Shown here piece after piece: positions 44,144 to 51,748 of a stretch of 64,000 nucleotides of DNA. How positions within the stretch are numbered: the first letter of the stretch is position 1; every line of letters starts with the position of its first letter. The translations under genes were made by a program, and so were the position numbers. The notes below the pieces were generated by a model. It was not told the origin of the DNA. It ran no database searches and saw nothing but the letters and a program-made list of their open reading frames with translations. The DNA is from Planococcus sp. MER TA 32b. Lineage in GTDB: Bacteria; Bacillota; Bacilli; Bacillales_A; Planococcaceae. Location of the stretch: assembly GCA_023715185.1 (NCBI GenBank), contig JAMCAN010000001.1, forward strand, positions 434,001 through 498,000, written 5' to 3'.

Positions 44144-44898
44144 ATAGGCCTCCTTTTCCAGGCAAGAGCGACAAGCAGCACTGCCGGAATCGTGCTGGCT
44201 GCGACAGCTAGCCATAATCCCCCGAGAGCGCCCAGCAAGGCGAACATGCCGATCATCAGCAGATACAGCAGCACAAGCCTGCGCTCGGCTGTGTCATTGG
44301 AAATTGCCATCGATTTACGGCGCATCACCTGATCGATCAGCAGATGAAGAACGAAAGAGACAATGAACCAGCCTAAAAAGTTGGTCCAGGGAATACCGTA
44401 ATACCAGCCGGTGTCTTCCCAAATCCAATAAGTTTTTATTCGGTAGGCAACAGGATCGATTATGAGATCCATAATCACCGCCCCGATTCCGCCGGTCACA
44501 GCATAAGCGAACGTGCCGTTCGGAAAAATCCAGCGCGCGAGCACATGGGACGTTGCAACGACCATCAGCCAGGCAAATCCGATGGCGATGGGCACACCGA
44601 ACAGGTTTGGAGCAAAATGATCTGTGTAATCGTATGAGCCGAACAGGAATCCGGAATTCGCCCCTGCTCCCTCAACGATGAAAGTGGAGAAGAATATCGT
44701 TATGCCGATGGTGATTCCGGCAGGCTTGCCGAAGCGCTTCATGAAATATATAAATCCTATTGTTCCCGCCAGTATGAGGAACACGGCATTTGCCCATTCA
44801 AGCCAGGAAGGCAATAAATCGAAAGTGAGCAGTATAATGCCGATTGCATACCAAATCAAAAACAGACGATAAATCCTATCTTCCCATGTCAAAATCAT
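44140..44898 (-). CDS. cruF: Carotenoid hydratase, CruF-like membrane protein
   Basis: Protein of about 252 aa with seven or eight hydrophobic segments. Motifs FIVEGAGANSGFLFGSYDYTD, PIAIGFAWLMVVATSH, GGIGAVIMDLIIDPVA and WIWEDTGWYYGIPWTNFLGW belong to the carotenoid biosynthesis family (CruF, bacterioruberin hydratase). CruF adds water at the psi end, giving a tertiary hydroxyl. Planococcus C30 pigments are known to be hydroxylated and glucosylated there. The start is ambiguous: GGAGTG is only 2 nt from ATG 44898 and better spaced for TTG 44892. First gene of the minus-strand crt operon. Confidence 0.8.
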   Translation of the reverse strand: MILTWEDRIYRLFLIWYAIGIILLTFDLLPSWLEWANAVFLILAGTIGFIYFMKRFGKPAGITIGITIFFSTFIVEGAGANSGFLFGSYDYTDHFAPNLFGVPIAIGFAWLMVVATSHVLARWIFPNGTFAYAVTGGIGAVIMDLIIDPVAYRIKTYWIWEDTGWYYGIPWTNFLGWFIVSFVLHLLIDQVMRRKSMAISNDTAERRLVLLYLLMIGMFALLGALGGLWLAVAASTIPAVLLVALAWKRRPI

Positions 44899-45073
44899 CA
44901 CTCCATTACAAGTTATACAAATAGTATACTTGAAAACTTCTTGAAGAGAGAGGAAGAGGGTGCCGGCTTGGGGCATTTAAAAATTCCTTAGTAGTTTAGA
45001 TATAAGTTAGATGGGGAAAAAGATTTAAAAATTATTCATTTTTTACTTTCTTTAAAGAATATTCGGTTAATTA

Positions 45074-45102
45074 TTGAAGGAAATCCTGCATTATAGTATA
45101 CT
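45074..45102 (+). promoter_or_regulatory. Sigma-A-type promoter of the RpiR regulator gene
   Basis: TTGAAG, 17-nt spacer, TATACT, 44 nt before the ATG. Confidence 0.6.
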
Positions 45103-45146
45103 TGCGATAGTATAAAAGCTTGTTTTTACATTGGGGGCTGTAAAAT

Positions 45147-45989
45147 ATGCAGGATTTACTGCGAAATGTTTCAAATTCGTATAAAGATTTTAGTTCCGGG
45201 CAAAAAAAGATTGGCGATCTTTTTTTCAAAGAGCCGATCTTCCTTGCCTTTTCATCGGCACTTGAAGTAGGCAGGAGAGTGAATGTCAGTGAATCTACCG
45301 TGATCAGATGGTCACAGAAATTAGGTTACCGGGGTTACGCGGAATTTCAGCATGTGCTGCAAAGGAAGCTCGCTGAAGAACGTTTTGAACAAGTGGAGGA
45401 ATCCGACACACAGCCGGCAGTCGAACAATCTTTCCTGGCAAATCTGCTGGATGCGGATATCGCCAGTATCGTTCAACTGAAGCAGTCCATGGATGAAGAC
45501 CAATTGCTTCAGGCAGTGGATTATATCGGCCAGGCAAAGAATATATATGTAACAAGCAATTTTTTCGATTTCGGACTCGCTCATTTCATGACGTCCTGGC
45601 TGAATCTGACACTGGACCACGCGGAGTTGATGATGCATGGAGACGGGCAATATTACCGGCAATTATCGGCATTGACTGCGGATGATACCATTATTGCCTT
45701 CGTTTTTCCGCGCTATACAAAATCCGTTATCGACACGTTGGCGACTGCCAGGAAACTGGGAGCCAAAATCGTGCTGATTACGGATGCCGGAGATTCTCCC
45801 GCGGCAGAGTACGCTGATATTTCATTGAGAGTCAACGTCAATTCAAACCTGAACATTGACTCTTATACCGCAGTTCATGCGCTGATCGCATCTGTTATGC
45901 GCTTTGTCTATGTTAAAGAGCATTCAAAAGTAAAGCGGAATTTGGCGAAGGTGGAAGCCATTTATTCGGAGAAAGAAGTTTTCATCTGA
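45147..45989 (+). CDS. MurR/RpiR-family transcriptional regulator
   Basis: Protein of 280 aa. Residues 1-76 are the HTH_6 domain (KIGDLFFKEPIFLAFSSALE, VNVSESTVIRWSQKLGYRGY). Residues 110-250 are a SIS sugar-isomerase-type effector domain (AKNIYVTSNFFDFGLAHFM, IIAFVFPRYTKSVIDTLATA, KLGAKIVLITDAGDSPAAEYAD). The family senses phosphosugars or other ligands. It precedes an amino acid ABC transporter by 76 nt with the same orientation and no terminator, so it probably controls that transporter and is co-transcribed. Confidence 0.9.
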   Translation: MQDLLRNVSNSYKDFSSGQKKIGDLFFKEPIFLAFSSALEVGRRVNVSESTVIRWSQKLGYRGYAEFQHVLQRKLAEERFEQVEESDTQPAVEQSFLANLLDADIASIVQLKQSMDEDQLLQAVDYIGQAKNIYVTSNFFDFGLAHFMTSWLNLTLDHAELMMHGDGQYYRQLSALTADDTIIAFVFPRYTKSVIDTLATARKLGAKIVLITDAGDSPAAEYADISLRVNVNSNLNIDSYTAVHALIASVMRFVYVKEHSKVKRNLAKVEAIYSEKEVFI

Positions 45990-46065
45990 TTAAACCCAAT
46001 GTAAAGGCAAGCCCCGGAACGCCCAGGCGTTTTGGTGAATCATAAAACGAAAAGGGGAGAACAAG

Positions 46066-46911
46066 ATGAAAAAGAAATATCCATTTTTAGGAATAGTATT
46101 ATCAGCAGGGATGATTATGGCCGCTTGCGGTGAGGACGATTCCTCCGGTGGTTCAGAAGGTACGGGATCTGAAGGTTCAGGCAGTGATTTGAATCTGTTG
46201 GAAGAAGGGCAATTTACGACTGCATCGAGTGGTTTGTACAAGCCTTTCAGTTTTGAAGAAGGCGGCGATTTGCAAGGTTTCGATATTGATATCGGAAATG
46301 CGATCGCAGAAGAAATGGGTCTGGAGCCGAATCCGGTGACGTCTCCGTTCCAAACGATTATACAAGGGTTGAATTCAAACCGTTATGATGCAATCATCGG
46401 CTCGATGTCCAAGACGGCAGAGCGCGAGGAGCAAGTGAGCTTCTCAGACCCGTATTACTATTCTGGGGGAGCCATTTTCGTCCGTGAAGGAAATACGGAA
46501 ATACAATCCGCAGAAGATCTGGAAGGCGCAACGATTGGCGTAGTCGGTCAAAGTACTTATGAAGAAGCCGCACTTGAATATACAGACCAGGACAATATCC
46601 AATATTATGACAGTGATGTCGTCGCGTTGAATGACTTAACTATTGAAGGACGGCTGGATGCAGTTATAACAGCGGACGTAGTAGGTTTTGAAGCGCAAAA
46701 CGCAGGGCTGGAAATCGAAATGGTCGGTGATCCATTGTGGATCGAGCAGCCATCGATTGCAGTACGCCAGGACGATGAAGAATTGCTTGCTGCCATCAAC
46801 GATGCACTCGATGCCATCATCGAAAATGGAACATATGATGAAATTTCTCAAAAATGGTTTGGCACTAACCTCCTTGAAGTAGATCTTGAAGGTGTGGAAA
46901 TTCTCGAATAG
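46066..46911 (+). CDS. Polar amino acid ABC transporter solute-binding lipoprotein
   Basis: Protein of 281 aa. The signal peptide ends in lipobox MAAC (Cys-21), followed by a Gly/Ser/Glu linker. The SBP_bac_3 fold shows LYKPFSFEEGGDLQGFDIDI, DAIIGSMSKTAEREEQVSFS, PYYYSGGAIFVREG and the C-terminal YDEISQKWFG. It delivers a polar amino acid to the following permease. The ligand, possibly glutamine, cystine or histidine, cannot be fixed from motifs. GGGGA precedes the ATG. Confidence 0.9.
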   Translation: MKKKYPFLGIVLSAGMIMAACGEDDSSGGSEGTGSEGSGSDLNLLEEGQFTTASSGLYKPFSFEEGGDLQGFDIDIGNAIAEEMGLEPNPVTSPFQTIIQGLNSNRYDAIIGSMSKTAEREEQVSFSDPYYYSGGAIFVREGNTEIQSAEDLEGATIGVVGQSTYEEAALEYTDQDNIQYYDSDVVALNDLTIEGRLDAVITADVVGFEAQNAGLEIEMVGDPLWIEQPSIAVRQDDEELLAAINDALDAIIENGTYDEISQKWFGTNLLEVDLEGVEILE

Positions 46912-46975
46912 AAACGAGATTGAGTCGAATAAAATATCCGCTTTGAAATACAGCTCCTGCGCACTGCTCGTCGCA

Positions 46976-47005
46976 AAGGCGGGCCATCTGCGTATGGCTC
47001 GCCTT
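46976..47005 (+). promoter_or_regulatory. RNA hairpin between binding-protein and permease genes
   Basis: AAGGCGGGCCAT pairs with ATGGCTCGCCTT (12 bp, one G-T) around CTGCGT, without a T tract. Such hairpins commonly protect the upstream binding-protein mRNA or partly attenuate the downstream genes. The surrounding CTCCTGC...GCTCGTCGC resembles the repeat at 40.7 kb. Confidence 0.55.
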
Positions 47006-47067
47006 CACTCCCGAAGAATTGTCTTTCTTCCATAGAGTGTCAGTTGTTTCAAACAGTTAAGACCAGT

Positions 47068-47097
47068 AGAACCTCTGCCAGCTGGATATGAGGTTCT
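47068..47097 (+). promoter_or_regulatory. Second small hairpin before the permease gene
   Basis: AGAACCTC and GAGGTTCT (8 bp) flank a 14-nt loop. It is followed by TATTGG rather than a T run, so it is not a good terminator. Confidence 0.4.
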
Positions 47098-47137
47098 TAT
47101 TGGCCGTTTTAAGAAGGATAATTGGAGGAGAGAACTT

Positions 47138-47806
47138 ATGCCAGACTTATTTATCGACGTTTATGATGTCTTTATGCGAACGTACCCTGGCTTTTTGGAA
47201 GCCACAGTCGTCACACTTCAACTAACGGCGATCGGCGTCATTCTTGGTACTCTTATTGGTTTGATTTTTGCACTGATGAAGATATCCGGATCGAAAATCC
47301 TTAGAGGGATCGCTAATCTCTATATAACAGTAATACGGGGGACACCATTGATTGTTCAAATCATGTTCCTTTATTTCGGGATTGTTGAAATTTATACTAT
47401 GTCCAATTTCTGGGCAGGAGCCATTGCTCTGGGTGTCCATAACGGGGCTTATATTGCTGAAATTTTCCGAGGCGCCATTCAGGGAGTCGACCCTGGCCAG
47501 CGTGAAGCGAGTCTGTCGCTGGGGATGAACCGGAAGCAGACAATGCAGCGAATCGTTTTTCCTCAAGCTCTGCGACGCTCGATTCCGCCGCTTGGCAACC
47601 AATTTATCATTACATTGAAGGATTCTTCGCTTGTTTACATTATCGGGGTGGCGGAAATCTTCTCGCTTGCGAACAGGGAAGCGGCACAATCATACCAGCC
47701 ATTCGAATCATTCCTGGTTGTAGCGTTGTATTATCTTGTACTTGTAATGATCTTTACATTCCTGCTGCGCTTGTATGAAAATAAACTCGATGTGGACAAA
47801 GCCTAA
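47138..47806 (+). CDS. Polar amino acid ABC transporter permease
   Basis: Protein of 222 aa with about five membrane segments. ATVVTLQLTAIGVILG and RGTPLIVQIMFLYFG open the HisM/GlnP-type domain. The EAA loop EASLSLGMNRKQTMQRIVFP docks with the ATPase. It probably works as a homodimer with the adjacent binding protein and ATPase. GGAGGAG precedes the ATG, and the ATPase gene follows after 12 nt. Confidence 0.93.
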   Translation: MPDLFIDVYDVFMRTYPGFLEATVVTLQLTAIGVILGTLIGLIFALMKISGSKILRGIANLYITVIRGTPLIVQIMFLYFGIVEIYTMSNFWAGAIALGVHNGAYIAEIFRGAIQGVDPGQREASLSLGMNRKQTMQRIVFPQALRRSIPPLGNQFIITLKDSSLVYIIGVAEIFSLANREAAQSYQPFESFLVVALYYLVLVMIFTFLLRLYENKLDVDKA

Positions 47807-47818
47807 GGAGGGACAAAC

Positions 47819-48541
47819 ATGATAGTAGGAAAAAACATACACAAATCCTTCGGCGATCTGGAAGTGCTAAAAGGTGTTGATCTGCATGTCAAGCCTCAGG
47901 AAGTGGTCGTTCTCGTCGGTGTCAGTGGATCCGGAAAAAGTACACTTCTTAGATGCTTCAACTTTCTGGAAATGATCAACAGCGGCGAAATTACCATTGA
48001 TGGCCATACGATTAATCCGAAAAAAGAGGATTTAGCCAAAATTCGGGCAGAGGTCGGAATGGTATTCCAGCATTTCAACCTCTTCCCGCATAAGACTGTT
48101 CTTGAAAATGTCATTGAAGCGCCAGTCACCGTCAAAAAAATGAAAAAAGAAGAAGCGAAAAAGCTGGGGATGAATCTGCTGCGGAAGGTCGGCCTTGAAG
48201 ATAAGGCGGATGTTTATCCGAGCAAATTATCCGGCGGCCAGAAACAGCGCGTTGCCATTGCCAGATCATTGGCGATGGAGCCGAAAGTCATGCTGTTTGA
48301 CGAACCGACTTCCGCTCTTGACCCTGAGTTGGTCGGCGAAGTGCTGCAGGTTATGAAGCAGCTTGCGGAAGAGGGCATGACGATGGTCGTCGTCACCCAT
48401 GAAATGAAATTCGCCAAAGAAGTGGCGGACCGCATCATCATGATCGACCAGGGGACGATCATTGAATCCGCGGATCCCAAGAATTTCTTTGAAAACCCAC
48501 AGAATGAACGCACTAAACAATTTATCCAATTGGTTGAGTGA
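47819..48541 (+). CDS. Polar amino acid ABC transporter ATP-binding protein (GlnQ-like)
   Basis: Protein of 240 aa. Walker [10 protein letters not shown] near residue 37, Q-loop [17 protein letters not shown], signature [15 protein letters not shown], Walker [15 protein letters not shown] and switch His in [16 protein letters not shown]. This matches the GlnQ/ArtP/TcyN group closely. It is the last gene of the binding protein-permease-ATPase unit and has its own terminator. Confidence 0.94.
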   Translation: MIVGKNIHKSFGDLEVLKGVDLHVKPQEVVVLVGVSGSGKSTLLRCFNFLEMINSGEITIDGHTINPKKEDLAKIRAEVGMVFQHFNLFPHKTVLENVIEAPVTVKKMKKEEAKKLGMNLLRKVGLEDKADVYPSKLSGGQKQRVAIARSLAMEPKVMLFDEPTSALDPELVGEVLQVMKQLAEEGMTMVVVTHEMKFAKEVADRIIMIDQGTIIESADPKNFFENPQNERTKQFIQLVE

Positions 48542-48552
48542 TTCAGCTGAAG

Positions 48553-48584
48553 CGACTCCGTTTTTAAAGCGGGGTCGTTTTTTT
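48553..48584 (+). terminator. Terminator of the amino acid ABC operon
   Basis: CGACTCCG and CGGGGTCG around a 9-nt loop, then seven T. Confidence 0.85.
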
Positions 48585-48599
48585 CTTTTTAGTAAACAG

Positions 48600-48624
48600 G
48601 TTTCGATGAATTCAGAAAGGATAA
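48600..48624 (+). promoter_or_regulatory. Sigma-B-like promoter of the CBS-domain gene
   Basis: GTTTCG, 13-nt spacer, GGATAA (5 of 6 to GGGWAW), ending 39 nt before the ATG, the same geometry as before katA and the SDR gene. Confidence 0.5.
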
Positions 48625-48663
48625 ACAAGGAATATGATGAAAATATAAAAGGAGGCTTTTCAA

Positions 48664-49089
48664 ATGAAAATTGCAGATATAATGACAAAAGAAGTAGACA
48701 CATGCACGCCTCAATCATCTTTGCAGGAAGCAGCCGCCAAAATGAAGGAAATAAACGTCGGATCAATTCCGGTAATTGATAATGACAAACTGGTCGGTAT
48801 CATCACTGACCGGGATATCGTAATCCGCGGCATTGCCGATAATGTGTCATTGGACACTGCGGTTTCTGAAATCCTTTCGGAGAACATGGTGACTGGAAAC
48901 AAGGACATGTCTGTGGAAGATGCAGCAGAACTGATGGCTGACCACCAAATCCGCCGTTTGCCGATTGTTGATAATGATAAAGTTGTTGGAATCGTGTCGC
49001 TCGGCGATATAGCGGTAAAAGACAAATCATATGGCAATGCAGACATTGCACTGGATGAAGTTTCAGAACCAGCTGAACCTGAGAAGTAA
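48664..49089 (+). CDS. Stand-alone tandem CBS-domain protein
   Basis: Protein of 141 aa consisting of two CBS motifs (residues 1-62, IADIMTKEVDTCTPQSS...GSIPVID and IITDRDIVIRG; residues 70-130, MSVEDAAELMADHQIRRLPIVD and GIVSLGDIAVKD) plus a short acidic tail. Paired CBS domains bind adenosine nucleotides. Similar stand-alone proteins (YhcV type) occur widely in Bacillales with a supposed stress role. AAGGAGG precedes the ATG. Monocistronic. Confidence 0.9.
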   Translation: MKIADIMTKEVDTCTPQSSLQEAAAKMKEINVGSIPVIDNDKLVGIITDRDIVIRGIADNVSLDTAVSEILSENMVTGNKDMSVEDAAELMADHQIRRLPIVDNDKVVGIVSLGDIAVKDKSYGNADIALDEVSEPAEPEK

Positions 49090-49106
49090 GAATAAGATCT
49101 TAAGCA

Positions 49107-49137
49107 AAAAACCGGCCGTTATTCTGGCCGGTTTTTC
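49107..49137. terminator. Bidirectional terminator after the CBS gene
   Basis: AAAACCGGCC pairs with GGCCGGTTTT around an 8-nt loop. It serves the CBS gene and perhaps the convergent lipoprotein gene. Confidence 0.85.
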
Positions 49138-49158
49138 TAATATGAAAGCTGGGATTTT

Positions 49159-49578
49159 TTATTCGACTGTAATCACTGAAGCCGAAATAAGAGGCATATC
49201 TTCCTCGGCATTGCCATCATAGATTCCTTCAAGAAGTACGCTGTCGCCCGGTTCGACAGGGGTTTCAGCCATATTCCGTATATAAACCTGCTGTTCGCCA
49301 TTGACGAGAATGAAGGAAGGGAAAGCCACGTCGTCCGCCAATTCCTCAACTGTACCGGAAATTTTGACAGCGGCGCCTTCTTCAATATTTCCTGCAGCCA
49401 GGTCTGAAACAGTGGCGGTTTCGGCATCTTCCACTTCTTCAGGATCAGTTGGATCGAGTTGATCTCCTTCAGGAGCGGAAACTTCCGTTTGGAATTCATC
49501 TTCAAGCTCAGGTGTTTCCTCGCCTCCACAGGCTGATAGCAGTAATGCAGCACCAATCGGCAAATACCATTTCTTCAT
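49159..49578 (-). CDS. Small lipoprotein with OB-fold-like domain
   Basis: Protein of 139 aa. The signal peptide ends in lipobox LSAC (Cys-17), then an acidic linker and an OB-like beta domain (AAVKISGTVEELADDVAF, FILVNGEQQVYIRN, GDSVLLEGIY). Such small OB-fold lipoproteins occur on Gram-positive cell surfaces without a settled function. GGAG, 8 nt upstream, supports ATG 49578 over the GTG three codons earlier. A sigma-B-like promoter precedes it. Confidence 0.8.
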   Translation of the reverse strand: MKKWYLPIGAALLLSACGGEETPELEDEFQTEVSAPEGDQLDPTDPEEVEDAETATVSDLAAGNIEEGAAVKISGTVEELADDVAFPSFILVNGEQQVYIRNMAETPVEPGDSVLLEGIYDGNAEEDMPLISASVITVE

Positions 49579-49619
49579 CCTAATCACTCCAGTGTGATAA
49601 ATTTGATCATTATGGAAAT

Positions 49620-49646
49620 ATACCCTTATTCCCGGATTTTTAAAAC
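49620..49646 (-). promoter_or_regulatory. Sigma-B-like promoter of the small lipoprotein gene
   Basis: On the minus strand GTTTTA, 15-nt spacer, perfect GGGTAT, ending 41 nt before the ATG. Confidence 0.55.
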
Positions 49647-49706
49647 GGCAGGCATTTCTTATGCCATGTCGAATGAAACAAGTAAAGATAGAAAGGAAGT
49701 GCAGAC

Positions 49707-50006
49707 ATGGAATTATTTGAAATGTCCTATCAACTGGACAATAAGAGGAAGCATGTGCAGAAAGTCGCGAATTTCGAAAAAACCAATATCGTGAACATGC
49801 AATTGGCGGCAGGGGAAGAGATTCCTGAACACGACGCGGACGCGGATGTCCTGATTGTCGTAAACAGCGGACGTGTCGAATTCATAGTAGAAGGGACGAT
49901 CGCGGAATTATCTCCAGGTGTCTTGATGAGAATGACGCCGAAAGAAAAACACAGTCTGAAGGCGGTGGAAGATTCAGATTTCCTGGTTATTCAAATTAAG
50001 CAATAG
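49707..50006 (+). CDS. Small cupin-domain protein
   Basis: Protein of 99 aa, a single cupin barrel: LAAGEEIPEHDADADVLIVV, SGRVEFIVEG and a final MTPKEKHSLKAVEDSDFLVI. The metal-ligand histidines of the family are only partly present (H in PEHDAD and in KHSL). No enzymatic role can be assigned. AAGGAAG precedes the ATG. It ends at a bidirectional terminator and is convergent with the next gene. Confidence 0.82.
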   Translation: MELFEMSYQLDNKRKHVQKVANFEKTNIVNMQLAAGEEIPEHDADADVLIVVNSGRVEFIVEGTIAELSPGVLMRMTPKEKHSLKAVEDSDFLVIQIKQ

Positions 50007-50037
50007 AAAAATCCCGAGCCAAAAGGCTTGGGATTTG
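50007..50037. terminator. Bidirectional terminator between the cupin and DUF6904-like genes
   Basis: ATCCCGAGCC pairs with GGCTTGGGAT around AAAA. The minus strand has the better T run (TTTTTCT). Confidence 0.8.
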
Positions 50038-50077
50038 TCGGTCTGTCTATCATGCTTTCACTGCAACTTTCCTGATA

Positions 50078-50794
50078 TCACCATTCAAAATCCTCGGGAT
50101 ATTCCGCGGATACTTCGATTTCGTGAATCTGTTTCTTGCCAGGAGCTGCGGCGGCCAGGACCTGCTTGCGGAATGCCTGATACTCATTGTCCTGAACAGC
50201 CAGTTTCAGAGCGATTGTGGATAGGCTCTTTTCGCGTTGCTCTTTCGTCATGCCGATATACTTCAGGTTCATCAGGTCCACGTATTGGATTGCGTAATCA
50301 TCCACTGTGACTGGCTGGTTGAAGCCTTTTAAAATCGTCTCGTATTCCTCATCGGGAATATGCCCCTGAAGACAATCAAGGACAAGCGCCTGAAAGCGGT
50401 AGATGACTGGGAGATGCACATCCCATATGGATTGTGATACCCGCTTCTGATACAGGCTCACGAAATCTTTAAGCGCAATTGCCGCGTAGATCAATTCGGG
50501 CCACAGGATTTCCACGGAAAAATAGATGTTTTTATCCGGCGCGATAAATCCGTGCTGCTTCATCGTGTGTTCATGGAGGCCGTTGAAGACGAAGTCGACA
50601 TTGCGGTCGCCTTGTGCAGCGTGCCGAATCTCATATGAAATTCCAAGTATGCGCCGGCGGGAACCTTCGTAGCCATGGTATTGGTCTTCTTTGCCGATCA
50701 CTTTGTAAAAAGCCTGGTTCAACTCATCCAGGTCGAAATAATCGCCGCTTATCTTTACACCGGTGTGGTTCGGTGTGCTCATCATCGTCAGCAT
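50078..50794 (-). CDS. Uncharacterised protein, probably DUF6904
   Basis: Protein of 238 aa, cytoplasmic, mixed alpha/beta. The opening TPNHTGVKISGDYFDLDELN and later VDFVFNGLHEHTMKQHGF recall a Bacillales family of unknown function (I believe DUF6904, from memory). There are no catalytic motifs I can name. GAGGAGG lies 7 nt before the ATG, 12 nt after rluF, so the two form an operon. Confidence 0.6.
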   Translation of the reverse strand: MLTMMSTPNHTGVKISGDYFDLDELNQAFYKVIGKEDQYHGYEGSRRRILGISYEIRHAAQGDRNVDFVFNGLHEHTMKQHGFIAPDKNIYFSVEILWPELIYAAIALKDFVSLYQKRVSQSIWDVHLPVIYRFQALVLDCLQGHIPDEEYETILKGFNQPVTVDDYAIQYVDLMNLKYIGMTKEQREKSLSTIALKLAVQDNEYQAFRKQVLAAAAPGKKQIHEIEVSAEYPEDFEW

Positions 50795-50806
50795 GCAGAT
50801 TCCTCC

Positions 50807-51514
50807 TCAGCGTTTGGGTTTATAGTCGAGCTGCTTGAATAGTTCACCCCGTTCATCGTCGGTCAAATCACGCCATTCACCTACAGGCAAATCGCCAAGG
50901 TGGATATTCATGATCCGAATCCGCTGAAGGCTGCGGACTTCATAGCCGAGTGCTGTACACATCCGGCGGATCTGACGGTTCAATCCCTGTTTGATCGTCA
51001 GCTTGAAAATATATTTGGTCAGTTTTTCAGCTTTTGCCGGAAGCGTGACCGTGTCCAGGATTTCAACGCCTTCCTGCATTTTCTTCAGGAAAGAATCGGT
51101 GATCGGCATATCGACCCTGACAATGTATTCTTTTTCGTGTTCATTTTCTGCCCGCAGTATTTCATTGACGATATCGCCGTCGTTTGTCAGCAGGATCAAT
51201 CCTTCTGAATCTTTATCGAGGCGTCCGACATGAAAAATCCGTTCCGGATGATTGACGAAATCAACGATATTCCCTTTGATATGACGTTCAGTTGTGCTCG
51301 TGATGCCGACAGGTTTATTCAAGGCGATATAGACGTATTCCTGCTGCGGCTGCTTGATCAGCTTGCCGTCGACATGCACTTGATCACCCGGCTGCACTTT
51401 GCTGCCGAGTTCCGCCGGCGCACCGTTGATGGTGACGCGGCCTGCTTCGATAAATTTATCCGCACCGCGGCGGGAGGTGATTCCCGTTTCACTTAAAAAC
51501 TTATTGATTCGCAT
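50807..51514 (-). CDS. rluF: 23S rRNA pseudouridine synthase, RluF/RluB type
   Basis: Protein of 235 aa. N-terminal S4 RNA-binding domain (MRINKFLSETGITSRRGADK), then the RsuA/RluB/E/F catalytic core with GRLDKDSEGLILLTNDG carrying the catalytic Asp and a later GLNRQIRRMCTALGYEV. The chain is most similar in layout to RluF, which modifies U2604 of 23S rRNA in E. coli. AAGGGA precedes the ATG. Upstream -10 TATAAT lies in GGGTATAATGG. Confidence 0.9.
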   Translation of the reverse strand: MRINKFLSETGITSRRGADKFIEAGRVTINGAPAELGSKVQPGDQVHVDGKLIKQPQQEYVYIALNKPVGITSTTERHIKGNIVDFVNHPERIFHVGRLDKDSEGLILLTNDGDIVNEILRAENEHEKEYIVRVDMPITDSFLKKMQEGVEILDTVTLPAKAEKLTKYIFKLTIKQGLNRQIRRMCTALGYEVRSLQRIRIMNIHLGDLPVGEWRDLTDDERGELFKQLDYKPKR

Positions 51515-51748
51515 AATAAAATCCCTTCGATTTGTAGAATTTGCTGTGTGGTTCCATTATACCCTCAAATGGGACAGAACAAAACGAAGCGTTAATTACG
51601 GTTAGTAAAGAAAAAGAAGGTTTAATATGTTGCAATTTTCTAATTTATTTGACAATATAAGAGGTAAGCTGTTTCATTATGCGCAGACAATTACAGGTAT
51701 AATGAAAGCGCATACATAACGGCAATCAAAACAAGGGGAGGAAACAGA

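Noticed and set aside
51558-51584. GTTTTG-N15-GGGTAT on the minus strand before rluF as a sigma-B promoter
   Set aside because: The same bases contain TATAAT, so a housekeeping promoter is equally likely; ambiguous for a rRNA-modification gene.
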